Source: Gammaproteobacteria bacterium
Lineage (GTDB): Bacteria > Pseudomonadota > Gammaproteobacteria > Chromatiales > Chromatiaceae
DNA: 5,788 nucleotides
NCBI GenBank assembly: GCA_006227775.1
Contig: SBFV01000060.1
Span: 1-5,788 of the forward strand
Reading direction: 5' to 3'
The position numbers and the translations under genes are program-made. This document shows positions 1 to 5,784 of the stretch, piece by piece (within the stretch, counting starts at the first letter, position 1; the number at the start of each line of letters is the position of its first letter). Under the pieces are notes generated by a model. It had not been told where the DNA came from. It searched no databases and was given only the letters and a program-made list of their open reading frames with translations.

Positions 1-1238
1 CGCTGACCCTGCTCGGCATCATCCCCGCCCACTTCATCATGTTCAGCCTAGGGTTGGGCGGAGAGTTCACGGCAACCTCCATGATCGGCTGGATAGCCCT
101 GGCGGGTATCATCGTCCGCAACTCCATCCTGCTGGTGGATTTCTCCATCCACGAGGTGCAGAAAGGCGTGCCGGTGGCCGAAGCGGTTATCCGCGCTTGC
201 AAGACCCGTACCCGGCCTATCCTCATTACCGCCCTGGCGCTGGTGGCCGGTTCCAGCGTCATCTTCACCGACCCGATCTTCCAGGGCATGGCCATCTCCC
301 TGGCCTCTGGCGTACTGGTGTCCACCGTACTGACTCTGATCGTCATACCCCTGGGTTGCGTCGCGGCGAGTAAGGACCTGTGCGAGGTAGCGGTGGCGAC
401 CGCCGCGCCTGGCATCCATGTGCCCTGCGCCAATGGCAACGGGAATGGCTCCTCCGCGGCGGCCGCTCCCCAAACCCGGGTTGATAAGGGCGCCGCCAAG
501 CCGGGGCTGGGTCTGCGGTTGTGGATGGGACTGGTAGAAGGCCTATCCATGGTCTTCTATCTGATCCGCGGCATCCTGCTGCTGGTGATGGATCTGGTCA
601 AAGGTCTTTTCAAAGCCAAGAAAGCCGCGAAGAAGTTTCCGCCCGCTTCACCTCCGCCCGCTTCGCCTCCACCTCCGGTAGCCCCACCGCCGGTAGCCCC
701 ACCGCCACCTTCGGTACCGCCGTCGCCCCCGGCACCGCCTCCTTCGCCATCGACGGGCGGCGGCGAGGGCGGTACGGGTGGCAGCCAGCCAGCCCCTTCG
801 ATCCCCCCCGCTCCCGCCGCGTCCGTCCCGCCGGCACCGGTTCCCCCGGCGCCGCGCGCCGCCGAACCCGCCGTTAGTGGCGAGCCCCGGCCGGTGGTGG
901 CTGAGGTCGGTGTCCTCTCGGGCGCAACGCGGACTGCCGCCCCGGGGGGGCCAGGAGCTGTCCCTGAATCGCCGACGCCGGTTGCGGCCGCCGTCGCGGC
1001 GCCTGGTGGGGACAAGCGCGAAGCAGGTGGCGATGAGCGGCAAGGCGTCGTGCCGGCACCGGAGGTGCCTCAGACCCCGCAGCCGCCCCCGGCCAACCTG
1101 GTCACCGGCAAGAAGGTCATGGCAGCGGGGGCGGGAAAAAAACCCGTGATGCCCGCCGCGGCACTGGTCCAGAAGAAGGCCCCGCGCCGCGGTATTCGTC
1201 TGAAGACGGATGCGGACGATGGTCCCTCCTACGACTAA
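1..1238 (+). CDS. RND-family efflux permease, C-terminal part (5' end outside window), with Pro-rich tail
   Basis: This is an inner-membrane, proton-driven RND efflux permease that would work with a periplasmic adaptor and an outer-membrane channel. Only the last 411 codons are visible, in frame from base 3. The RND part covers the last transmembrane segments. It shows the family signature GIIVRNSILLVDF (about 105-149), the loop motif RTRPILITALALVAGS (about 207-254) and the final helix around GMAISLASGVLVSTVLTLIV (285-344). A standard RND protein ends shortly after this helix. Here the frame continues for some 290 residues: a linker with two Cys, an extra hydrophobic helix (546-602), a Lys-rich patch (FKAKKAAKK) and a Pro/Ala/Gly-rich tail ending in a basic RRGIRLK segment and an acidic end. 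The substrate (drug, metal, solvent) cannot be told from this part. The RND assignment is firm; the tail's function is unknown. Confidence 0.9.
   Translation, partial: LTLLGIIPAHFIMFSLGLGGEFTATSMIGWIALAGIIVRNSILLVDFSIHEVQKGVPVAEAVIRACKTRTRPILITALALVAGSSVIFTDPIFQGMAISLASGVLVSTVLTLIVIPLGCVAASKDLCEVAVATAAPGIHVPCANGNGNGSSAAAAPQTRVDKGAAKPGLGLRLWMGLVEGLSMVFYLIRGILLLVMDLVKGLFKAKKAAKKFPPASPPPASPPPPVAPPPVAPPPPSVPPSPPAPPPSPSTGGGEGGTGGSQPAPSIPPAPAASVPPAPVPPAPRAAEPAVSGEPRPVVAEVGVLSGATRTAAPGGPGAVPESPTPVAAAVAAPGGDKREAGGDERQGVVPAPEVPQTPQPPPANLVTGKKVMAAGAGKKPVMPAAALVQKKAPRRGIRLKTDADDGPSYD
639..704 (+). repeat. Tandem 15-base proline-codon repeats inside the RND tail
   Basis: Two pairs of adjacent 15-base units are visible. 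Units 639-653 and 654-668 (encoding PPASP) differ by one base. Units 675-689 and 690-704 (encoding PVAPP) are identical. They begin the densest proline stretch, in which 24 of 37 residues are Pro (639-749). Such repeats can gain or lose units by slippage without breaking the frame, so tail length may vary between strains. Confidence 0.8.
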
Positions 1239-1290
1239 CATCTGCAGCCAGGGGTAACGCACCACTTGGGCCTGATCACTGGACCAAGGC

Positions 1291-1295
1291 GGAGA
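1291..1295 (+). promoter_or_regulatory. Ribosome binding site deciding the start at 1302
   Basis: GGAGA lies six bases before ATG 1302. An in-frame TTG at 1266 would add 12 residues in front of the signal peptide and has no Shine-Dalgarno sequence, so the ATG is preferred. Confidence 0.65.
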
Positions 1296-1301
1296 CAATT
1301 A

Positions 1302-1991
1302 ATGAAGGCCTTGCTTTTGGTCCTGATCTCTGCCTTGGCCCTGCGGTCAGAAGGGGTCTTTGCCTTCCCCATCCCGCCTGACCGGCCGACCGGGGCTGAA
1401 TCCGGCCCGGTTGCGGAACCGGCACGGGGTTCGCGATGGCCGTTGGGCCCACCCAATCCGGGATTGGCCTCCCTGGGCGACGGGCTGAAGGTCACCCAAC
1501 AGGGTGCGAGCTTGTACGAAGCGCTACAGTCCCCCCCCGCTCCTGCCAACCAGGGAGGGCAAGGATTTGCCTATGGCAGCGGGGTGGGATCTCTGGGCGA
1601 ACGGGCACCTGCCGCTGGCCAGGGCCTGTCTACCGGCCCTGCTCCTTCGAAGCGTTATCGGTTTCGCGGTGACAGACCGGCGTCGGAAGATGACCCTCAG
1701 GTCGACGGCGACTACCATTTTCGCCCCCTGACCTCCCAGGAACGTCAACGTAACCAGCCTGCCTCCGTGTGGCGACCCTTGGGCGAGTCCGCCCGGGGAA
1801 CTTCGCCCTTCCCTCTCCCGGGTAGCACCCCACCCGGGTGGGATCATGGACCGCCCCCAGGGCCGCCTCCAGGTCCTCCCCTCGGTCCCGCTGGCGCCCC
1901 TGATCTGGTAGAACATATCGACAAACCGGGCCTTTCCGGTCAGGAGTCGGAAAGCTGGTTCGACCGCTATTATGGTAGAGGAAGGCGTTAA
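1302..1991 (+). CDS. Secreted Pro/Gly-rich protein of unknown function
   Basis: I do not recognise this 229-residue protein. It begins with a signal peptide: MK, a hydrophobic run (residues 3-14), then a likely cleavage after VFA (residue 21), so it should be exported. The mature part is rich in Pro, Gly, Ser and Arg, has no Cys and no further membrane segment, and is probably largely disordered. Residues 184-197 form a PPPGPPPGPPLGP run. Two short aromatic-basic motifs, YRFRGD (119-124) and YHFRPL (138-143), flank an acidic stretch. The C-terminus is SWFDRYYGRGRR, aromatic and basic, and could be a binding tail. It lies 63 bases after the RND gene on the same strand, with no clear terminator between, so cotranscription is plausible. 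The good Shine-Dalgarno sequence and the signal peptide support a real gene despite low complexity. Confidence 0.7.
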   Translation: MKALLLVLISALALRSEGVFAFPIPPDRPTGAESGPVAEPARGSRWPLGPPNPGLASLGDGLKVTQQGASLYEALQSPPAPANQGGQGFAYGSGVGSLGERAPAAGQGLSTGPAPSKRYRFRGDRPASEDDPQVDGDYHFRPLTSQERQRNQPASVWRPLGESARGTSPFPLPGSTPPGWDHGPPPGPPPGPPLGPAGAPDLVEHIDKPGLSGQESESWFDRYYGRGRR

Positions 1992-2170
1992 ATTCCTTGT
2001 GCTTGTTCCGCGGTTCTTGCGTAGAATCAGATTATGCTTACCCGAAGCATCGCGGTTTCAGCCTGCCCGGCGAGAAGCCAGGGAAGCCAAAAATTGGCAT
2101 GCATTCTAGAGAGTTAGCGATGGGGCGCTGAACCCTCGCCCAAAACCATTTCACCGAGAGGAGTTATCCC
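1992..2170 (+). promoter_or_regulatory. Intergenic leader of the LolA-like gene, with weak promoter candidate and small palindrome
   Basis: This 179-base gap is the longest before a forward gene and the most likely promoter site. A TAGAAT -10-like box sits at 2022-2027; the best -35-like element, TTGTGC at 1997-2002, gives a 19-base spacer, so the match is weak. At 2086-2098 there is a perfect 5-base inverted repeat around AAA (GCCAA/TTGGC), followed by the palindromes GCATGC (2098-2103) and TCTAGA (2105-2110); these could be an operator. The Shine-Dalgarno AGGAG (2159-2163) is seven bases before ATG 2171. No small gene is evident here. Confidence 0.35.
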
Positions 2171-2974
2171 ATGAATCAGCCCAGGCCCACCAACCGCCGC
2201 GTTATGACATTAGGCCTTGCTGCCCTGCTGATGGCTCCCCTGGCCCTGGCGGATACGCAGTTTTCCGCTGAGATGGTCCAGCGCGGACCCGATGGCAAGA
2301 CCACCACCGGCAGGATCGTCAAGGGCGATGCCAAATTGCGCACCGAGGCCGTCCACCAAGGGCAGACCATGGTCCGGATCGGCGATGAGCAACGTGGTCT
2401 GGAATGGATCCTCATCCCTGAGCGCAAAAGTTACATGGAGCGCTCGACCCTCGGCCCGGACGGTAAGCCGATGGTCAAACCCACCGCGAAGGACCCCTGC
2501 GCCGGCATGCCGGGTCTGACTTGCAAAGCCAAAGGCGAGGAACAGGTGGCCGGTCGATCCGCCCTGGTCTGGGATATCACCATCAGCCAGCAGGGTCAGA
2601 CCGCGACCCTGACCCAATGGATCGACAAGGAGCGTGGCCCTGCCTTCACCTTGCGCCAGACGATGCCTGACGGATCCAAAGTCGAGCGTAACTTCCTGGG
2701 CAAGGAGGACCTGTCAGGCCGTAAGACGGAAAAGTGGGAGGTCAAGATGATGGCCCCCGACGGTAAGTCCATGACGACCACCGAATGGTATGACCCGGAA
2801 TTGCAGATGGCCATCAAACAGGAATACCCCGGAGGTATCGTCAGCGAGCTCATCAATATCAGCGTGGGGCCGCAGGCGGCGGAACTCTTCGCCATCCCGG
2901 CGGGCTATACCCGGATGGAAATGCCCCAGGGCCTTCCACCGGCCTCCCCCCAGGCTCCGGCGCCCAAACCCTGA
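2171..2974 (+). CDS. Periplasmic LolA-like / DUF4412-type protein
   Basis: The 267-residue protein has an N-terminal signal peptide (basic TNRR, hydrophobic 11-26, cleavage after ALA at 25-27), so it is periplasmic; there is no lipobox Cys. The mature part looks like the LolA/LolB-type half-barrel seen in DUF4412 proteins: early strands carrying FSAEMVQRGPDGKTTTGRI, a YMER segment, and the C-terminal motif ELFAIPAGYTRMEMP typical of these families. Two Cys (110 and 118) lie eight residues apart and may form a disulfide. Residues about 121-176 and 178-233 look like two copies of one unit (G-R-x4-W, then W-x-D). The end is a short Pro-rich tail. Its ligand is unknown; lipid or lipoprotein binding is an inference from the fold. 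A strong Shine-Dalgarno sequence and the signal peptide fix the start. Confidence 0.75.
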   Translation: MNQPRPTNRRVMTLGLAALLMAPLALADTQFSAEMVQRGPDGKTTTGRIVKGDAKLRTEAVHQGQTMVRIGDEQRGLEWILIPERKSYMERSTLGPDGKPMVKPTAKDPCAGMPGLTCKAKGEEQVAGRSALVWDITISQQGQTATLTQWIDKERGPAFTLRQTMPDGSKVERNFLGKEDLSGRKTEKWEVKMMAPDGKSMTTTEWYDPELQMAIKQEYPGGIVSELINISVGPQAAELFAIPAGYTRMEMPQGLPPASPQAPAPKP

Positions 2975-2993
2975 CCCCTCCGCTTCGTTCCAC

Positions 2994-3012
2994 GCCGCCG
3001 CCTGGCGGCGGC
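2994..3012 (+). terminator. GC-only hairpin between LolA-like gene and parA-like gene
   Basis: GCCGCCGCC and GGCGGCGGC form a perfect 9-base inverted repeat around a single T; a realistic fold has an 8-bp stem and a CTG loop. It starts 19 bases after the stop at 2974. No T-run follows, so it is not a classic intrinsic terminator. It could slow polymerase, shield the 3' end of the upstream message, or be a Rho-independent terminator of poor quality. Confidence 0.45.
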
Positions 3013-3046
3013 ATCCGCCTCCGCATTCTGGCCGCGAGGTCGAACT

Positions 3047-3679
3047 ATGATTACGGTTATCGGTAGCCTGAAGGGGGGCTCGGGCAAGAGCACCCTGACC
3101 TTCAACTTGGCCGTCTGGCTCGCCATGGCGGAAGTCAAGGTACAACTGGTGGATGCCGATCCCCAGGCTACGCTGACTGACGTGGTGGATGTACGCCTGG
3201 AAGAGGGTTTCTCGCCCAAGCTCAAAGTCAAGGGAAAAAGGGGGCTCACGCCGGAACTCATGGCCACTGCCGACGAGACCCTGATCGACATTGGTACGGC
3301 GGATATGGATTCCCTCCGCCTGGCCCTGAAACTGTGCGACCGGGTGGTGGTGCCGGTGCCGCCTTCCCAGGCGGATATCTGGTCCACCCAGCGTTTCATC
3401 CACCTGGTCGAATCCACGGTCCCGGGAACGCCACCCAAGATCCTTGGTTTCATCAATCGAGGGGATACCCACCACAGCGTCCGCGAAACCAACGAGACTG
3501 CCGCCGCCTTGGTATCCTTGCCGGGCATCAAGTACATCAAGCCACGGATCGCCACCCGTACGGTGTTTCGGCGTTCCTTCAGCGAGGGGCTGGCGGTGTT
3601 CGAGCTTGAGCCACGGGGGAAGGGGTCCATGGAGTTTTTTGCCCTCGCCGCCACCCTCTATCCGAATCTGGTGAGCTGA
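3047..3679 (+). CDS. ParA/MinD-family ATPase (short, orphan)
   Basis: This 210-residue protein is a deviant-Walker-A ATPase of the kind that dimerises on ATP and positions plasmids, chromosomes or protein complexes on nucleoid or membrane. The deviant P-loop KGGSGKST (residues 9-16) has both the signature Lys 9 and Lys 14. Walker A' is LVDADPQATL (34-43). The Walker B strand is LIDIG (79-83), followed by the family's DRVVVPVPPSQADIW (98-112). The C-terminal part RTVFRRSFSEGLAVFE is also family-typical. It lacks the N-terminal DNA-binding region of plasmid partition ParA proteins and has no recognisable C-terminal membrane-targeting helix like that of MinD. No parB-like gene lies beside it, which argues against chromosome partition. 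GAGGT six bases before ATG 3047 supports the start. The next gene is 63 bases downstream on the same strand, so an operon is likely. Confidence 0.88.
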   Translation: MITVIGSLKGGSGKSTLTFNLAVWLAMAEVKVQLVDADPQATLTDVVDVRLEEGFSPKLKVKGKRGLTPELMATADETLIDIGTADMDSLRLALKLCDRVVVPVPPSQADIWSTQRFIHLVESTVPGTPPKILGFINRGDTHHSVRETNETAAALVSLPGIKYIKPRIATRTVFRRSFSEGLAVFELEPRGKGSMEFFALAATLYPNLVS

Positions 3680-3720
3680 CCTCCTCCTAGGGTCATGGTG
3701 GCAGGCGGACAGGGGCCACA

Positions 3721-3741
3721 GTGATCATGAGCGGTAATCAC
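3721..3741 (+). promoter_or_regulatory. Inverted repeat over the ribosome binding region of the membrane coiled-coil gene
   Basis: GTGAT (3721-3725) and ATCAC (3737-3741) form a 5-base stem with an 11-base loop ending two bases before ATG 3743. The only Shine-Dalgarno-like sequence, GAGCGG (3729-3734), would sit in the loop. It might tune translation, but the stem is short and may be chance. Confidence 0.25.
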
Positions 3742-3742
3742 G

Positions 3743-4246
3743 ATGGCGCAAAACAGCGAGTTGACCAGGTCCGGGGATAGTGGGCCAAGCAAGCAGGGCG
3801 AAGTGGGCGATGCCATCGCCTTCGAGCGCCTTTCCCATGCCTTCGAGACCAGCGCCAAGCGCTGGGAACTCATCGTCTACCCTTCCATGTTCGCCTTCAT
3901 CATCCTCGCCGCCTATGGCTTCTATCTGGTATTCAGCCTGGCCAAGGATGTCCATTACATGGCGATCAGCATCGACAGCAATATGACGGTGTTGGCCAGC
4001 AACATGCAGTCCATGTCCGACAACGTCAGCCAGATGAGCAGCAGCGTCCGGACCATGGCCAGCAGCGTCGAAGCCATGGCTGGCGACGTGGAGACCCTGA
4101 AGCCCATGCTCGCCAGCATGGATGCCCTCAATGAATCCCTGCGGGTCATGACCCATACCACCGGGACCATGAGCTCCGACATGGGCAACCTGAATCGCAG
4201 TATCAGCCGGCCCATGGGATTCATGAATTCCTTTATGCCCTGGTAA
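3743..4246 (+). CDS. Single-pass membrane protein with methionine-rich coiled coil
   Basis: I do not recognise this 167-residue protein as a named family. A polar N-terminal segment (1-43) precedes one transmembrane helix (about 44-66, IVYPSMFAFIILAAYGFYLV). After it comes a long helical region with a strict heptad pattern: Met or Leu at 84, 91, 98, 105, 112, 119, 126 and 133, and mostly Val at 95, 102, 109 and 116. This predicts a parallel coiled coil. The end is Met-rich and ends in MNSFMPW. No catalytic motif is seen, so a structural, anchoring or adaptor role is likely. It resembles signalling-helix linkers of sensory proteins in pattern only. The Shine-Dalgarno sequence is weak (GAGCGG, eight bases upstream). 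It follows the ParA-like gene by 63 bases on the same strand, making it a candidate membrane partner for that ATPase. Confidence 0.75.
   Translation: MAQNSELTRSGDSGPSKQGEVGDAIAFERLSHAFETSAKRWELIVYPSMFAFIILAAYGFYLVFSLAKDVHYMAISIDSNMTVLASNMQSMSDNVSQMSSSVRTMASSVEAMAGDVETLKPMLASMDALNESLRVMTHTTGTMSSDMGNLNRSISRPMGFMNSFMPW
4013..4096 (+). repeat. Four 21-base (heptad) repeat units in the coiled-coil gene
   Basis: Four consecutive 21-base units (4013-4033, 4034-4054, 4055-4075, 4076-4096) encode MSDNVSQ, MSSSVRT, MASSVEA and MAGDVET. Every unit starts with ATG and has a Val codon at its fifth position. The middle units share ATG followed by an AGCAGCGTC core. This suggests growth of the coiled coil by duplication of a one-heptad unit, later diverged. 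Confidence 0.7.
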
Positions 4247-4247
4247 G

Positions 4248-4334
4248 GGGTCGGGACCCGGAAGCTTCCTTCCGCGCGGTGGCGCCCCTGCCAGCAGCCG
4301 GTGGCGGTTCAAGCGATCGGGACCGGACCGTCCC
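4248..4334. terminator. Convergent intergenic region with two small hairpins
   Basis: The forward gene stops at 4246 and the reverse gene at 4335, so transcripts meet here. Just after the forward stop, GGGTC/GACCC (4248-4252 and 4255-4259) form a tight inverted repeat. Just after the reverse stop, GGGAC/GTCCC (4319-4323 and 4330-4334) form another. Each sits where a terminator is expected, but neither has a T-run, so the call rests on position and symmetry only. Confidence 0.35.
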
Positions 4335-5582
4335 CTATTGGATCGGCTCCAGGTGGGGGGAGGGACGTTGCAGGAAATTGCCTTGCACATAATCCACGCC
4401 GGCGGTCCAGAGAATGCTGAGGGTACCTGCATCCTCGATATTGGTGGCGATGCTCGCCTTGCCCTGAGCGCGGATCTTGTCGATCAGTTGTCCAAGTTGT
4501 TGTTCCTTGCGTTCGTCATCCGCGATCCCGGTGGTCAGTTGGGCATCGAGTTTGACGAAGTCCACCGGCAGGCTGGCGAGGAGCTTTTCCGACCGGGGTG
4601 AACCGCCGTAGCGGTTGAAGGCCATGTGACAGCCGAGGGCGGCAAGCTCCTGGCTGAACTGGCCGTAGCGGGGCACGTTAGCCAGGACCTGCTCCTCCAG
4701 GAGCTGGAAGGTAAGCCAGTCACCTTCAAGCTGGCGTCTGGCGAGGAGCTCCCCCAGCCAGGGGACCAGGGCCTCCTCTCGCAGGGTTTCTTCGGCAAGA
4801 TTGATAAAGAAGTTGAGCTTGCGACCCTGGTGGCGTTGATCGGCCAGAACCAGGATGGCATGCTCGATGACCCAGCGGTCGATGGCGGTCATGCGTCCGG
4901 ATTGGACGGCAGCGGCGAGAAATTCCTTGGCCTCCCGAACCCCCTGGCGGTCATCGCGCAAGCGGATGAAGACGTTGTACCGCTCCTGGCCATCGCCCTT
5001 GAGGCCGATGATCGGTTGGTAAAAAAGCTGGAAATAGTCTCCGCCCAAGGCGCGGTTGATCCGTTGGGCGAATTGTCGTTCGTCATCCCGGTCGGGTGTC
5101 CGCGGCGGTCTTGCGTCTTCCTTGCCGCCGGGGACCCCGCCAGCGATCTTGTCGCATATTTCTTGCAGGGATTGCACCCGTCGCTGCAACTCACCGACCA
5201 GCCGGCGCTGCTGCAAGTCACTGAATTCCCGAGATATCACCAGCGCCAACCAGGGGAGGTTGCCTTTCTCGCAGGCGTCCCGGGCTCCTGCCCGGCGGGC
5301 CTGGAGGATTTGGGCCTGATCCATGGCGGCATCGGTGAGGAGGATGAGAGGTAGATCCAGCGCCAGTTTCCGGTGGCATTCCAGCGTACTGGCCAGATCG
5401 ATGAGGGGGGGCTGGGGGGCGCAGAGCAGCAGGTCGGGCGTTGCGGTGGTGACCATCGTCAACAGTTCGTCCAGCCGTGGGCAATGGACGCCCTTGGCCT
5501 CCAGACCCACCTGGCGCAAACCCGCGAGGATACCCTGGGCTTCGTCCGCCCGGGTGACGAGGATCAGCAGCTTGGGTGGCAT
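4335..5582 (-). CDS. Pseudo-receiver plus degenerate EAL domain protein (probable c-di-GMP receptor, FimX-like)
   Basis: The 415-residue soluble protein has a receiver-like N-domain (about 4-120), a helical linker (120-146), a charged loop, and an EAL domain (about 168-408). The receiver keeps D13/E14, T83 and K106, but the expected phospho-Asp after PDLLLC is Ala 55, so normal phosphorylation is unlikely. The EAL domain keeps the QPI motif (189-191), N261, E296, K344, E383 and the final QG (400-401). The EAL triad itself is NVF (203-205), and the metal-binding DD is NR (323-324). Phosphodiesterase activity should therefore be lost while nucleotide binding may remain, as known for FimX, whose RLRD context (207-210) is similar. 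FimX controls type IV pili at the cell pole. AGGT lies four bases before the ATG at 5582. The gene converges on the coiled-coil gene. The domain call is secure; the pilus role is inference. Confidence 0.85.
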   Translation of the reverse strand: MPPKLLILVTRADEAQGILAGLRQVGLEAKGVHCPRLDELLTMVTTATPDLLLCAPQPPLIDLASTLECHRKLALDLPLILLTDAAMDQAQILQARRAGARDACEKGNLPWLALVISREFSDLQQRRLVGELQRRVQSLQEICDKIAGGVPGGKEDARPPRTPDRDDERQFAQRINRALGGDYFQLFYQPIIGLKGDGQERYNVFIRLRDDRQGVREAKEFLAAAVQSGRMTAIDRWVIEHAILVLADQRHQGRKLNFFINLAEETLREEALVPWLGELLARRQLEGDWLTFQLLEEQVLANVPRYGQFSQELAALGCHMAFNRYGGSPRSEKLLASLPVDFVKLDAQLTTGIADDERKEQQLGQLIDKIRAQGKASIATNIEDAGTLSILWTAGVDYVQGNFLQRPSPHLEPIQ

Positions 5583-5746
5583 GGCGACCTAGATCATTAC
5601 GGAGCCGGATGGGGGCTGGCAGTCATGAGGTGGGTCTCACCAAGCCCCTGAGAACGGGAGACCCTGCCGAGGTCATTCATCGTATTCGTTCGGACCCCTC
5701 GCGCCCCAGGAGGACTGTGGCGGCACAAGCTGTTGATTCTCTTATT
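5583..5746. other. Upstream region of the EAL gene, no convincing gene
   Basis: This stretch should hold the promoter of the reverse-strand EAL gene, but I see no convincing -10/-35 pair. The open frame running forward through it has no credible start or composition and ends in the repeat described next. Confidence 0.4.
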
Positions 5747-5784
5747 CCCTCACCCCTGGCGGGGGAGGGCTGGGGCGAAGGGGT
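5747..5784. repeat. Dispersed palindromic GC-rich intergenic repeat (partial at window edge)
   Basis: CCCTC-A-CCCC (5747-5756) pairs with GGGG-GAGGG (5761-5769) around TGGC, a 9-bp stem with one bulged A. A second G-rich part, GGGCTGGGGCGAAGGGG, follows. In one frame it reads PSPLAGEGWGEG, a peptide very often mis-annotated in high-GC proteobacterial genomes because this repeat is present in many intergenic copies. It probably acts as an RNA hairpin or terminator-like element. It may continue past the window. Confidence 0.7.

Noticed and set aside
639..704. CRISPR-like or regulatory direct repeats
   Set aside because: The units are contiguous, in frame and encode PPASP/PVAPP, so they are coding tandem repeats without spacers.
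557..1298. Long reverse-strand and alternative forward open frames across the RND tail
   Set aside because: GC-rich proline codons keep several frames open. The peptides are Gly/Arg- or Arg/Pro-biased with no motifs, while the forward frame continues directly from a clear RND domain.
2714..3654. Long reverse-strand open frames opposite the LolA-like and ParA-like genes
   Set aside because: They cross two well-supported forward genes and the intergenic hairpin, and carry no recognisable motif.
3047..3679. Chromosome or plasmid partition locus (parA of a parABS system)
   Set aside because: No parB-like gene and no parS-like repeats are seen nearby; the protein is short and lacks the DNA-binding N-domain of plasmid ParA.
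4626..5354. 242-codon forward open frame opposite the EAL gene
   Set aside because: It is the antisense shadow of a gene whose receiver and EAL motifs are clear on the reverse strand; it shows no domain of its own.
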